From Pseudomonadota bacterium (GTDB taxonomy: Bacteria; Pseudomonadota; Alphaproteobacteria; Acetobacterales; Acetobacteraceae): a stretch of 43,246 nt of DNA. Shown here in pieces: positions 7,269 through 15,018 of this stretch (positions within the stretch are counted from its first letter, which is position 1; each line of letters starts with the position of its first letter). The notes under the pieces were generated by a model. The model did no database searches and was not told the origin of the DNA. It saw only the letters and a program-made list of their open reading frames with translations. The position numbers and the translations under genes are program-made. The stretch spans positions 1 to 43,246 of the forward strand of contig JAKBAQ010000002.1 of NCBI GenBank assembly GCA_021808985.1, read 5' to 3'.

Positions 7269-8489
7269 TCAGAGATCGCCGAACATCCGCAACAGCCCCT
7301 TGCGGCGCAGCTGCATCGCCCGCCGCCGCGCCGCGGGGGTGACACGTTTTGTCCCCGGCGGCAGATAAGCCTCCAGCGCGGCTGCCTTGATCAGCCGGAC
7401 GACAGGCTGCTCCGGCCTGGTGGCCGCATGATACGCCCGGCCCACGATCGTCCCTTCCCGATGCCCATCCGGGTCCAGCCAGTTGGCGATCCCGGGATCC
7501 TTCAGGCAGATGACGGCGCGAAACTTGCCATCCGCATCGATGGCGGCGAGCCGCTGGTTGATCTCGCTCTGATGGTCGAGATAATTGATCGGCTTGGTCC
7601 AGACATTCTGGATTTGATAAGACCAGAACCCCGCCCTGGGCGCATCGCACTCGATCAGCAGCGCCTCATCCTCCTGAATATCGAACACCCCCCAGCTATA
7701 GATCGTATTCGGGCTGCCGGCCGCATCGGCGGCGATCTCGCTGCCTGGCACAACGGCGAGCCTGTTCTTGCGCCCGTCATTCTTGCGCAGGTACAGATCG
7801 TAAATATCGATGTTCCACACCTTGACCAGGAAGGTCATGAGATCAGCGGCGCGGCGGATCCGCCCGGCCATCGCGGCGGCATCCGTGTCGCCATTATCAA
7901 CCGGCCCGTCCAGCAGCTCGATATCCAGCTCACCGCGATCAACATACCAATCATCGTGGAAGCGCCTTATGAACACGAAATTGCACCGCGATTGCTCGTC
8001 CAGCGCGAGCCAGTGGCCATCCCGCGGCGTGGCGCTGAGAATAACCTCAAAACGCCCGTCAGCGCCGGCCATGGCCGCGAGGTCCGCATGGGTAACCTGG
8101 CGCTGCCCGGCACCGCCGAGAATGGTGTTGAATATCTGCATGACAAGGATCTTCATGCCGCCAACCCGGCCGGACAGGCGATAGCTGTGCCGCCCGTCCA
8201 CCACCGCGCACACATGGTAGAGATCGCCGCTCGTGCCGCCCAGCGTGTGGCTGTTATGGAACCAGGCGCGCGTGTTGATGACCGGATGATCCATCCGCGG
8301 CGCGACGGCCATGTCATACGCCATTGAATGGGCTTCGAGCAGGCCATGATAGGCCGAGGCCCGGTGGTCCGCGCGGCCGCGAAACCGCTCGGTCTCCTCC
8401 ACCGCCAGACGCGCGCGCTCCGCCGCCTCGCGGAAATAGGCCCAAGCCTCATGCAGCACGCGAACATCCCCATCAGCTTCGCCGTTCAC
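7269..8489 (-). CDS. DUF1214 domain protein
   Basis: 406 residues with no signal peptide or membrane segment. The C-terminal third contains FWSYQIQNVW, NYLDHQSEIN and VICLKDPGIANWLDP, typical of DUF1214 (PF06742). This beta-sandwich family has no established reaction and often appears next to lipid, steroid or aromatic catabolism genes. The start at 8489 is plausible but its ribosome-binding site is modest. It is transcribed away from the TetR regulator at 8716, with a perfect palindrome between them, so that regulator probably controls it. It is convergent with mrcA, and the 32-base gap contains a short GCCGCC/GGCGGC hairpin. Confidence 0.75.
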   Translation of the reverse strand: MNGEADGDVRVLHEAWAYFREAAERARLAVEETERFRGRADHRASAYHGLLEAHSMAYDMAVAPRMDHPVINTRAWFHNSHTLGGTSGDLYHVCAVVDGRHSYRLSGRVGGMKILVMQIFNTILGGAGQRQVTHADLAAMAGADGRFEVILSATPRDGHWLALDEQSRCNFVFIRRFHDDWYVDRGELDIELLDGPVDNGDTDAAAMAGRIRRAADLMTFLVKVWNIDIYDLYLRKNDGRKNRLAVVPGSEIAADAAGSPNTIYSWGVFDIQEDEALLIECDAPRAGFWSYQIQNVWTKPINYLDHQSEINQRLAAIDADGKFRAVICLKDPGIANWLDPDGHREGTIVGRAYHAATRPEQPVVRLIKAAALEAYLPPGTKRVTPAARRRAMQLRRKGLLRMFGDL

Positions 8490-8639
8490 AACATCATCCT
8501 TTTCCGGTTTTTCATTTTCACGACTCAGCTAACCGAAACGGACTGGCGGCCAGCCATGCGCGAGCACTCCATTGCGGCATGTCATTTCCCCTTTTCGGTT
8601 ATTCTGGCCGCAGTTGCGCGCCGCTGTCACGGAAATACG

Positions 8640-8660
8640 CCGGATAAATTTATTATCCGG
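8640..8660. promoter_or_regulatory. Perfect palindrome, putative TetR operator
   Basis: CCGGATAA at 8640-8647 and TTATCCGG at 8653-8660 are exact inverted copies around a five-base centre (21 bases in all). It lies in the 226-base gap between divergent DUF1214 and TetR-type genes, 56 bases before the regulator's start. The size and symmetry fit a TetR-dimer site that would control both genes. Confidence 0.55.
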
Positions 8661-8715
8661 ACGCCACCTTTAAAAATTTATCGGCGCCGCCAAAAGCCGC
8701 GGAAAAGGCTGGGCG

Positions 8716-9561
8716 ATGAGCCCGCATATCCGGACGGCACGGCGCAACCCACCCCACGCTTTACAGAAGGGTAACGGGATTCTAGGAATTTCCGGCCCGG
8801 CCGGTGCAAGCATGGCCCGTTTTTTCGCGGCGCCGGGCATGGAGGAACACACGGTGCCGGCAAACAGGCAGGATACGGCGCAGACATTCCCGGCGGGGGC
8901 GCCGGACCCGTGCCGCCCCGCCTATCTCTTGCAAGCCACTCTCCCGGCCAGCAAGAGATGGCAAAACCACCACGCGCGCCGCGCCCTCATCCTGGCGGCG
9001 GCCCGCCGTCTCATCAGTGATGCCGGGCTGGAAGGCGTATGCCTGCACTCCATCGCCAAATCCTGCGGCATCTCTGTCCCCACCATTTACAACATCGTCG
9101 GCAACCGCGCGCATGTTCTGGACGAATCCTCGGCTGAATGGGTGCACTGGCTGGCGCTCTCCGCCAGAAGCAACGCGCCGGCGGAAGGGCAGCTGTTGGC
9201 GATCCTGCTGGCCTTCTGGAACTCAGCGCTCCGCTTTCCGCAATATACGATGAAGGCGGTGAGAAACTCAGTCATGCCCGGCCTGCCGCTGCACCGCGCT
9301 TTCCGCGACGCCGGAAGCCTGGCGATCCTCGATCTCCTGGCCATCCTGAAGTCGCAGAACCTTCTGCGCGGGTCGGTCGACATAGAATCCTTCGCCTGGC
9401 ATGTCACACAATCAGTCCATGCCGGCGTGTGCGACTGGTGCCTCGCGCCCTACGAATCATTGCGCTTCGAGCGTAATTTCACCGAAGGGCCAGGGCTGAT
9501 GCTGCTCGGCGCCCTGCGCGGCCAAGCGGCAAGGCGCATCGAACAGGCTTTGGATGCCTGA
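8716..9561 (+). CDS. TetR family transcriptional regulator
   Basis: Up to 281 residues. The DNA-binding part (about residues 88-135 from this start) reads RRALILAAARRLISDAGLEG, then HSIAKSCGISVPTIYNIVGN, a canonical TetR helix-turn-helix. The C-terminal ligand domain is all-helical and divergent. The start is uncertain: the ATG at 8716 has an AAAAGG box but gives an unusually long N-terminal extension, while ATGs at 8812 or 8839 would bring the HTH near the usual position without good ribosome-binding sites. It faces the DUF1214 gene across a palindrome at 8640-8660. An ArsC-like gene follows after 31 bases and may be cotranscribed. The ligand is unknown. Confidence 0.82.
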   Translation: MSPHIRTARRNPPHALQKGNGILGISGPAGASMARFFAAPGMEEHTVPANRQDTAQTFPAGAPDPCRPAYLLQATLPASKRWQNHHARRALILAAARRLISDAGLEGVCLHSIAKSCGISVPTIYNIVGNRAHVLDESSAEWVHWLALSARSNAPAEGQLLAILLAFWNSALRFPQYTMKAVRNSVMPGLPLHRAFRDAGSLAILDLLAILKSQNLLRGSVDIESFAWHVTQSVHAGVCDWCLAPYESLRFERNFTEGPGLMLLGALRGQAARRIEQALDA

Positions 9562-9592
9562 CAGGGCCACCCCCATTTTCCGGAGTTGAATC

Positions 9593-9946
9593 ATGTCTGA
9601 ACACAGTGTCACCATCTACTACAATCCCGCCTGCGGCACGTCGCGCAGCACATTGGCGATCATCCGCGACGCCGGCATTGAACCCGTGGTGATCGAATAT
9701 CTCAAAACCCCGCCCAGCCGGGACACTCTGGCGGTTCTCGCCAAACAGGTTGGCGGCGCGCGCACCTTGCTGCGGGAGAAGGACAGACTCGTCACGACAC
9801 TCGGCCTGGGCCCTGATATCCCGGATGATGCCATCCTTGACGCCATCGCCGCCCACCCGATTCTGCTCAACCGCCCCGTGGTGATTACCCACAAAGGCGC
9901 CAAAACCTGCCGCCCGGCGGAGACCGTGCTGGAACTGCTGCCTTGA
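9593..9946 (+). CDS. arsC: ArsC-type arsenate reductase (glutaredoxin-dependent)
   Basis: 117 residues in the ArsC/Spx thioredoxin-like fold. YYNPACGTSR carries the active-site C14, and LNRPVV near residue 90 followed by the CRPAE segment matches glutaredoxin-dependent arsenate reductases, which reduce arsenate to arsenite using glutathione. A GGAG box before the ATG supports the start. No arsenite efflux pump or ArsR regulator is nearby; the upstream gene is a TetR regulator. Isolated ArsC paralogues are common, so arsenate may not be the only substrate. Confidence 0.88.
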   Translation: MSEHSVTIYYNPACGTSRSTLAIIRDAGIEPVVIEYLKTPPSRDTLAVLAKQVGGARTLLREKDRLVTTLGLGPDIPDDAILDAIAAHPILLNRPVVITHKGAKTCRPAETVLELLP

Positions 9947-9949
9947 GCG

Positions 9950-10309
9950 CATCTGGCTAAGAGATTGTTTTAAAAGTTTTTTTAAAAAAATTAAGGATAA
10001 TTCTAAAAGTTTTTTTGGGGTTTGGCCTTTTTTTTACAAAAAAGGGCCAGAATCTTGGGAAGCTTTTTATAAACCCCCTCCAAACCCCGCGAGGCGGTGA
10101 GGCTGCGCTTGCCCGCACCCCGCACCGCCTCGCCTCGCTCTCACTCTCTGCTCATTTGCTCACTTTGGTGTTACTTTTTGGTTTACAAGGTCAGAACAGC
10201 ATCCGCCGGTCGACAATTATCGCTGCTCACGGCGCCTGGATGCAGGCCGCCAACCCACGTAGCGGCATGTTTTCGCAAATCACCATGCCGTTCAGGCGCC
10301 AAGCATCGC
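9950..10309. other. Hairpin-rich intergenic stretch
   Basis: About 360 bases downstream of arsC without a supported gene. The first part is very A/T-homopolymeric (runs of T and A from 9969 to 10043) and the next part is GC-rich with strong inverted repeats. The rest (10135-10309) shows nothing recognisable. Plus-strand frames here start in homopolymer runs and look non-coding. Confidence 0.6.
10017..10133. repeat. Nested inverted repeats (intergenic palindromic element)
   Basis: Three inverted repeats lie in a row. GGGGTTTGG (10017-10025) pairs with CCAAACCCC (10080-10088). Inside it, GGCC plus a T-run (10024-10035) pairs with an A-run plus GGGCC (10038-10048). Immediately after, GCGAGGCGGTG (10089-10099) pairs with CACCGCCTCGC (10123-10133). 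The A/T-run plus GGGGTTTGG layout resembles repeated intergenic units of Acetobacteraceae genomes as I recall them. It may also end arsC transcription. Confidence 0.55.
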
Positions 10310-10546
10310 TCAAACTCCCGATGACACAAGCCGCCCATCAGCCTGCAAGAAAACCGCCCCGCAAGCGCCAGCCCGCCATCTTTCTTGCGCAAAACCACCC
10401 CTTGCCGCAGCCCGCGCGGGCGGCGCAACCCGGCTGTTGCGGGCCATCTCCCACGCCAAGACTATAATTTCCCGCAACTGCGCCGCGCACACCAGAAACA
10501 TGCTGGCGCAAGCCGCCATCGAAGCCAGTCCAATCACGATGTTCAT
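10310..10546 (-). CDS. Small hypothetical protein with N-terminal membrane segment
   Basis: A 78-codon frame starting 18 bases after the stop of the radical SAM gene on the same strand, with GGGAG about six bases before its ATG. Residues 1-32 (MNIVIGLASMAACASMFLVC and on) form a good transmembrane or signal segment; the remainder is basic and low-complexity, with no recognised domain. Position and ribosome-binding site suggest a real, coupled small gene. Its C-terminal half could be a chance extension. Confidence 0.45.
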   Translation of the reverse strand: MNIVIGLASMAACASMFLVCAAQLREIIVLAWEMARNSRVAPPARAAARGGFAQERWRAGACGAVFLQADGRLVSSGV

Positions 10547-10564
10547 GCCAATCTCCCTTTTTCC

Positions 10565-11671
10565 TTAAAACAAGCTCATCTGCGCCATCGCCGCGCGCGC
10601 CGCCGGTGCCGCGAACACCCCGCAATCCAGCTTCATCCGCTCCTGGTTCAGCCCCAGCCGCCCCACCACCCGCTCCAGCCGCTGTCCCAGCAGCTCAGCG
10701 TACGGCCCGCTGCCCTGAAAGCGCGTGTGGAAGTTCGGATCATTCAACGCCCCGGCCCGGCTTTGGCGGATCAGGCTGAGTACATGGCTGGCCCGCTCGG
10801 GCAGATGTTTTTGCAGCCAGTCCGCGAACAAATCCCCCAGCTCATGCGGCAGGCGCAGCAAAATCGAATGCGCGCTCCGCGCCCCGGCCTTTGCCGCCGC
10901 CTCCACGATGCTCTCCAGCTCCGCATCGTTCAGCCCTGGAATCATCGGTGAAGCCAGAACCCCCACCGGAATCGCCGCTTGCGCCAGCCCGGCAATCGCC
11001 GCCAGCCGCCGCGCCGGAGAGGCCGCGCGGGGTTCCATGGTCCGCGCCAGCACCGGCTCCAGCGTGGTGATGGACACATGCACCTGCACCAGATTTTTCA
11101 CCGCCATGCGGCTCAGAATATCCAGATCCCGCAACACGCCGGCTGATTTGGTGATAATGCTCACCGGATGATTGAACCGCTCCAGCACCTCCAGCAGGCT
11201 GCGCGTGATACCCAGCGTGCGTTCCACCGGCTGATACGGATCCGTGTTCGACCCCAGCACGATAACCCCCACCTTGTAGCCTGTTTTTGAGAGTTCCTTT
11301 TCCAGCAGGCGCGCCGCCTCCGGCTTGAAGACAATCCGCGTCTCGAAATCCAGCCCGGCGGAGAACCCCAGATACGCATGCGAGGGCCGCGCGAAACAAT
11401 AAATGCATCCATGCTCGCACCCGCGATACGGATTGACGCTGCGGTCAAAATTCAGATCCGGGCTGTCATTGCGGGAGATAACGCTCTTCGTCGCGTCGCG
11501 GATCAGCGTGGTCCGTGGCTGGCTTTCTTCCTCGGGCGCAGTCCAGCCATCGTCAAAAGCCTCCACCCGCGCATGCTCAAACCGATTCGGTGGGTTGCAG
11601 GCCGTGCCCCGGCCCTTCCAGACCCCATCCTTCACATCCTGCTTGATATGTAGCCGGGAAACCGCCGCCAT
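10565..11671 (-). CDS. PA0069 family radical SAM protein
   Basis: 368 residues. NPYRGCEHGCIYCFAR holds the Cx3Cx2C cluster motif of radical SAM enzymes, and the preceding RTTLIRDATKSVISRNDSPDLNF region is typical of the PA0069/SPL-like subgroup related to spore photoproduct lyase. The KGRGTACNPPNRFE N-terminus fits this family. The reaction is not established. The ATG at 11671 is chosen because GGAG lies seven bases before it; an in-frame ATG at 11695 is possible. The moaB gene lies upstream (its stop at 11748) and a small membrane protein gene follows. Confidence 0.88.
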   Translation of the reverse strand: MAAVSRLHIKQDVKDGVWKGRGTACNPPNRFEHARVEAFDDGWTAPEEESQPRTTLIRDATKSVISRNDSPDLNFDRSVNPYRGCEHGCIYCFARPSHAYLGFSAGLDFETRIVFKPEAARLLEKELSKTGYKVGVIVLGSNTDPYQPVERTLGITRSLLEVLERFNHPVSIITKSAGVLRDLDILSRMAVKNLVQVHVSITTLEPVLARTMEPRAASPARRLAAIAGLAQAAIPVGVLASPMIPGLNDAELESIVEAAAKAGARSAHSILLRLPHELGDLFADWLQKHLPERASHVLSLIRQSRAGALNDPNFHTRFQGSGPYAELLGQRLERVVGRLGLNQERMKLDCGVFAAPAARAAMAQMSLF

Positions 11672-11747
11672 GTTCCTGCTCCGTTCCGGCGACATTAAGT
11701 CATTCCGCCTCCGGCAAGTCAAGAACAAAATGAGAACAATCGTCTTT

Positions 11748-12287
11748 TTAGCTGGCCAGATGTTCCTTTAGCCGCGGCATCAGCTCCACCAGGTTGCATG
11801 GCCGGTGGCGTGAATCGAGCTGATAGCGCAGAATATCGTCCCAACCGTCCTTCACCGCGCCCGTGCTGCCCGGCAGCGCGAACAGATAGGTGCCATTGGC
11901 AACCCCGCCCACCGCGCGGGACTGCATGGTCGATGTGCCGATTTTCTGGTAGGAGAGCATACGGAACAGCTCGCCAAACCCCTCGATCGTCTTCTCCAGC
12001 ACGCGCGCGAACGCCTCGGGCGTCACATCCCGCCCGGTGACGCCTGTGCCCCCCGTGGTAATCACCACATCAATGCTCGGATCGGCGATCCAGCCGCGCA
12101 GCTTCGCCTCAATCGCATCGGCGTCATCGCGGATAATCGCCCGCGCCGCCACGACATGCCCAGCCCCCGCGATACGCGCGGCCAGCGCGTCTCCCGACGT
12201 ATCATCCAGCGTGGTGCGCGTATCCGAAATCGTCGCCACCGCGATCTGCACGGGAAGAAAAACCCTTGCCTCGTCAATCCGGTGCAT
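11748..12287 (-). CDS. moaB: Molybdenum cofactor biosynthesis protein B
   Basis: 179 residues of the MoaB/Mog/MoeA-like fold (PF00994). VITTGGTGVTGRDVTPEA and LPGSTGAVKDGWDDIL are the molybdopterin-binding motifs; MoaB/Mog proteins adenylylate molybdopterin before metal insertion. SDTRTTLDDTSG near residue 22 is also diagnostic. The gene begins five bases after the lytic transglycosylase stop on the same strand, so they are cotranscribed. No other molybdenum cofactor genes are in the window. Confidence 0.93.
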   Translation of the reverse strand: MHRIDEARVFLPVQIAVATISDTRTTLDDTSGDALAARIAGAGHVVAARAIIRDDADAIEAKLRGWIADPSIDVVITTGGTGVTGRDVTPEAFARVLEKTIEGFGELFRMLSYQKIGTSTMQSRAVGGVANGTYLFALPGSTGAVKDGWDDILRYQLDSRHRPCNLVELMPRLKEHLAS

Positions 12288-12292
12288 CAGGC

Positions 12293-13918
12293 TCAGTTCA
12301 CCGAAGCGGTATAGAAATTCGTATCCAGCCGCGGGAAATTCCCTTCCGCCAGCTGATCCAGGCTCTCCGGCTTCAGCCCGATCTCTTCGGCATAAAGCCA
12401 GCTGTCAGCCATCACCTGGCGTACGAAACGGCGGGTCTCATCGTTGGGGATGGTCTCGATGAAGAGCAGCGGATCGGTTTGGTCCTGCGTCGCCCAGCTG
12501 GCGACGGCATTTGGCCCGGCATTATAGCTCGCCAGAATCGCCAGCAGATTATCGTTGATCCCCGGCTGTTGGCCCAGATAGCGGATATAGCCCTGCCCCA
12601 GGGCGAGGTTCGCCGAAGGATCGTTGAGCGAGCCGCTCACCCCCTCCTGGCGTCTGACATAGGAAGCCGTCACCGGCATGAGCTGCATCAGCCCGCGCGC
12701 ACCGCAGCGCGATACGGCATCAACATCAAACCCTGATTCCGTGCGCGCCAGCGCGTACACCAGCGCCGGATCAACGGTGAAGCCGCCGGCGGGATGCAGC
12801 GCCGGAAGCGGCAGGCGCGCGCCGGCGATCTCATCCACAGGGTTCGGCAACTCACTGGCCACTGAAATGGTCACATCCACCAGCCCGGCACGGGCGGCCA
12901 CGGCCATCACTGCCCGGCCAAGGTCCGGGTTGGCCTGAATCTGCGGCCACAGGGCGCGCAACGCCGTTTCAGCCTGGCCGGTGGCGCCCACCTGCAACAG
13001 GGCGAAGGCCAGATGCCCGTCAGGCGTCGCGTCCACCGCGGTGATATCGGCTTCCGTCAATGTCGCCGAAATGCCGCTGGGGCCAAACCCCTGCCCCAAA
13101 AGCCGCCCCGCCAGCATGCCGTAGAAGGTATCGCTGGCCCCCGCGGCCTGATGCAGCCAGTTGAGATAGGCTTCCGGCTGCTGCATGCGCAGCGCCGCGC
13201 GGGCTGCCCAGAACTGGCTGGCGGCCCGGTCGTCATCAGAAATTCCCGCCATCCCGGCGGTGGCGCCAAAGGCGGCGGCGGCGGCGGTCAGGTCACCCTT
13301 TTCCCAGGCATCGATACCGGTCATGAACTGCCGGTGCCAGATGTAGCTGTCCGGCGCGATCGCGGGGTCCGCCGCGGCCCCGGCGGTGATCGTGGTTTCC
13401 GGCAGCAATGAAACCACCGGCGCCGCCGGCATCTGGCTGGCGCGCAGCTTGTGGCGCATCAGCGCGTATATATCCACCGCCTCCGGCTGGCTGCCATATT
13501 GCGCGTACCACGCGATCAGCTCAGCCGGCGTGCTGATATAATTCTGGCTCAGATACCGCTGCGCCAGGATCGGCCCCACCAGCGAGGTATCGTCCAGCCG
13601 CGCGATCAGCCTGTCCGCCTCGCTAAATTCCCCGGCGGACTGCGCCGCCATAATGCGCTGATACATCACCACGGCGCTCGGCGGCAGCGGCTCGGGCAGG
13701 ATGATTTCAACATTGGCTGAGGGCGCGTTACGCGGCACGGCGTAAGCCACACTGTCCCCGCCTGTTGCGCTGGCGGGCGCTGAGGGGGGCGGCATCGGTC
13801 CCATACCTTGTCCCCCATCGGGGGACTTCGCCTGCGCGCTCGTGGAGGTCACGAGCCCTAGGGCAAAAACAGACACCGTGGCCAAAGCAAGCCGGGTGAC
13901 GTTCAGGCGGGAGAGCAT
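12293..13918 (-). CDS. Soluble lytic murein transglycosylase (Slt family)
   Basis: 541 residues. A signal peptide (residues 1-30, ending in TSAQA) is followed by a long helical, superhelix-like region and a C-terminal SLT domain. ALARTESGFDVDAV places the catalytic glutamate at E394, followed by GARGLMQLMPVTA and later GQGYIRYLG and ASYNAGPNAV, all classical family 1 motifs. The enzyme cleaves glycan strands to 1,6-anhydro-muropeptides in the periplasm. The start at 13918 is preferred to 13936 because a GAGGAG box lies eight bases upstream and the signal peptide starts there. Confidence 0.93.
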   Translation of the reverse strand: MLSRLNVTRLALATVSVFALGLVTSTSAQAKSPDGGQGMGPMPPPSAPASATGGDSVAYAVPRNAPSANVEIILPEPLPPSAVVMYQRIMAAQSAGEFSEADRLIARLDDTSLVGPILAQRYLSQNYISTPAELIAWYAQYGSQPEAVDIYALMRHKLRASQMPAAPVVSLLPETTITAGAAADPAIAPDSYIWHRQFMTGIDAWEKGDLTAAAAAFGATAGMAGISDDDRAASQFWAARAALRMQQPEAYLNWLHQAAGASDTFYGMLAGRLLGQGFGPSGISATLTEADITAVDATPDGHLAFALLQVGATGQAETALRALWPQIQANPDLGRAVMAVAARAGLVDVTISVASELPNPVDEIAGARLPLPALHPAGGFTVDPALVYALARTESGFDVDAVSRCGARGLMQLMPVTASYVRRQEGVSGSLNDPSANLALGQGYIRYLGQQPGINDNLLAILASYNAGPNAVASWATQDQTDPLLFIETIPNDETRRFVRQVMADSWLYAEEIGLKPESLDQLAEGNFPRLDTNFYTASVN

Positions 13919-14064
13919 GTTGAGGGCTCCTCGCATGGGAATTTTCCCTACACATTCAGCCCTTGTGACGCAAGAGCCTGTAGCGAGACAATTCTCATAT
14001 TACGAGACGTTTTTAGCAGTTTCCGGAGGTTATGACCCGTCCTTTAGTTCACTATTTCGTGATA

Positions 14065-14871
14065 TTAATGTGATTCCACTTTATCGGAGGTTAATTCCAA
14101 AAATTCTCGCAACTGCAATAAATCACGCCAGGCCTCCGCCTTGGCCATGGGCGTGCGCAGCAAATACGCCGGATGGTAGCTGGGCAGACAAGGCAACGGC
14201 GCCGCCAAGCCAGGTATTTTCACCTGCCGCCACACGCCGCGCAGCCGCCTTATCCCCTGTTCACGCTCCGGCGGCGGCAAAACCGCCTTGGCCGCCACCG
14301 CCCCCAGCAGCAGCACGCAGCGCGGCCGCACCAGGGCGATATGGCGCAGCAGAAAAGGCAGGCACACCGCCATCTCGGCCTCTGTCGGCGTGCGGTTGCC
14401 GGGCGGGCGCCATGGCACGGTATTGATGATTCGCACCTTGGCCCGCTCAAGCCCGATGCTGCCCAGCATTTTATCCAATAGCTGCCCGGCGGGCCCCACA
14501 AAGGGCCGGCCCGCCCGGTCTTCTTCCGCTCCCGGCGCCTCGCCCACCACAACCAGCCGCGCATCCGCCGCGCCATCGGCAAACACCAGCTGAGTCGCGG
14601 TGTCGCGCAGGGCGCAGCCAGTAAACCCGGCGAGCGCCTTTTCCAGCGCATCCAGGCTCTCACATCCAGCCGCCAGCTGCTCCGCCTGCGCCACCCCGCC
14701 CGGCAGCGCCGCGGCAAGGCGGGGCGCCTGTGCCCGCGCCACCGGAGCGGGAGCCTGCGCGGCGGCCGGCGCGGGCGCAACCCGGGCCGCTCGCCGGTCC
14801 TGCACGGCATCCAGCAGCGCCTCATCGGCTCCCCACTCCACCTGCAGGCGCAGCGCCTCGATCAAATCCAT
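14065..14871 (-). CDS. Uracil-DNA glycosylase, family 4 type
   Basis: 268 residues. GEAPGAEEDRAGRPFVGPAGQLLD is the family 4/5 active-site region, followed by NTVPWRPPGNRTPT and the C-terminal LPSYHPAYLLR with its catalytic-loop histidine. The middle GCALRDTATQLVFADG matches the Fe-S-associated segment of alphaproteobacterial members. It removes uracil from DNA after cytosine deamination. An Ala/Pro-rich linker (about 30-60) separates a short N-terminal segment. The start at 14871 (MDLIEALRLQVEWG) is favoured over 14916 because homologues begin with a similar helix. It is divergent from the ETF-QO gene. Confidence 0.9.
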   Translation of the reverse strand: MDLIEALRLQVEWGADEALLDAVQDRRAARVAPAPAAAQAPAPVARAQAPRLAAALPGGVAQAEQLAAGCESLDALEKALAGFTGCALRDTATQLVFADGAADARLVVVGEAPGAEEDRAGRPFVGPAGQLLDKMLGSIGLERAKVRIINTVPWRPPGNRTPTEAEMAVCLPFLLRHIALVRPRCVLLLGAVAAKAVLPPPEREQGIRRLRGVWRQVKIPGLAAPLPCLPSYHPAYLLRTPMAKAEAWRDLLQLREFLELTSDKVESH

Positions 14872-15018
14872 AAAACCATACTTAACCATACCCACGGCGA
14901 TTGAAATAACCGCCAATATGATCTTAACCCTTTACCCAGCCAGGAACCAAGCGGTTGAGACTTTACGCAAGCTAACAAGTTTCCGTATAGGACTGCGACC
15001 AGAACAGGAGTGAAGAAA

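Noticed and set aside
9593-9946. Arsenic resistance operon
   Set aside because: Only ArsC is present; no ArsR, ArsB/Acr3 or ArsH gene is nearby, so an operon claim is not supported.
10015-10467. A 150-codon plus-strand frame after arsC
   Set aside because: It starts inside homopolymer runs and inverted repeats and overlaps the small membrane protein on the other strand; not protein-like.
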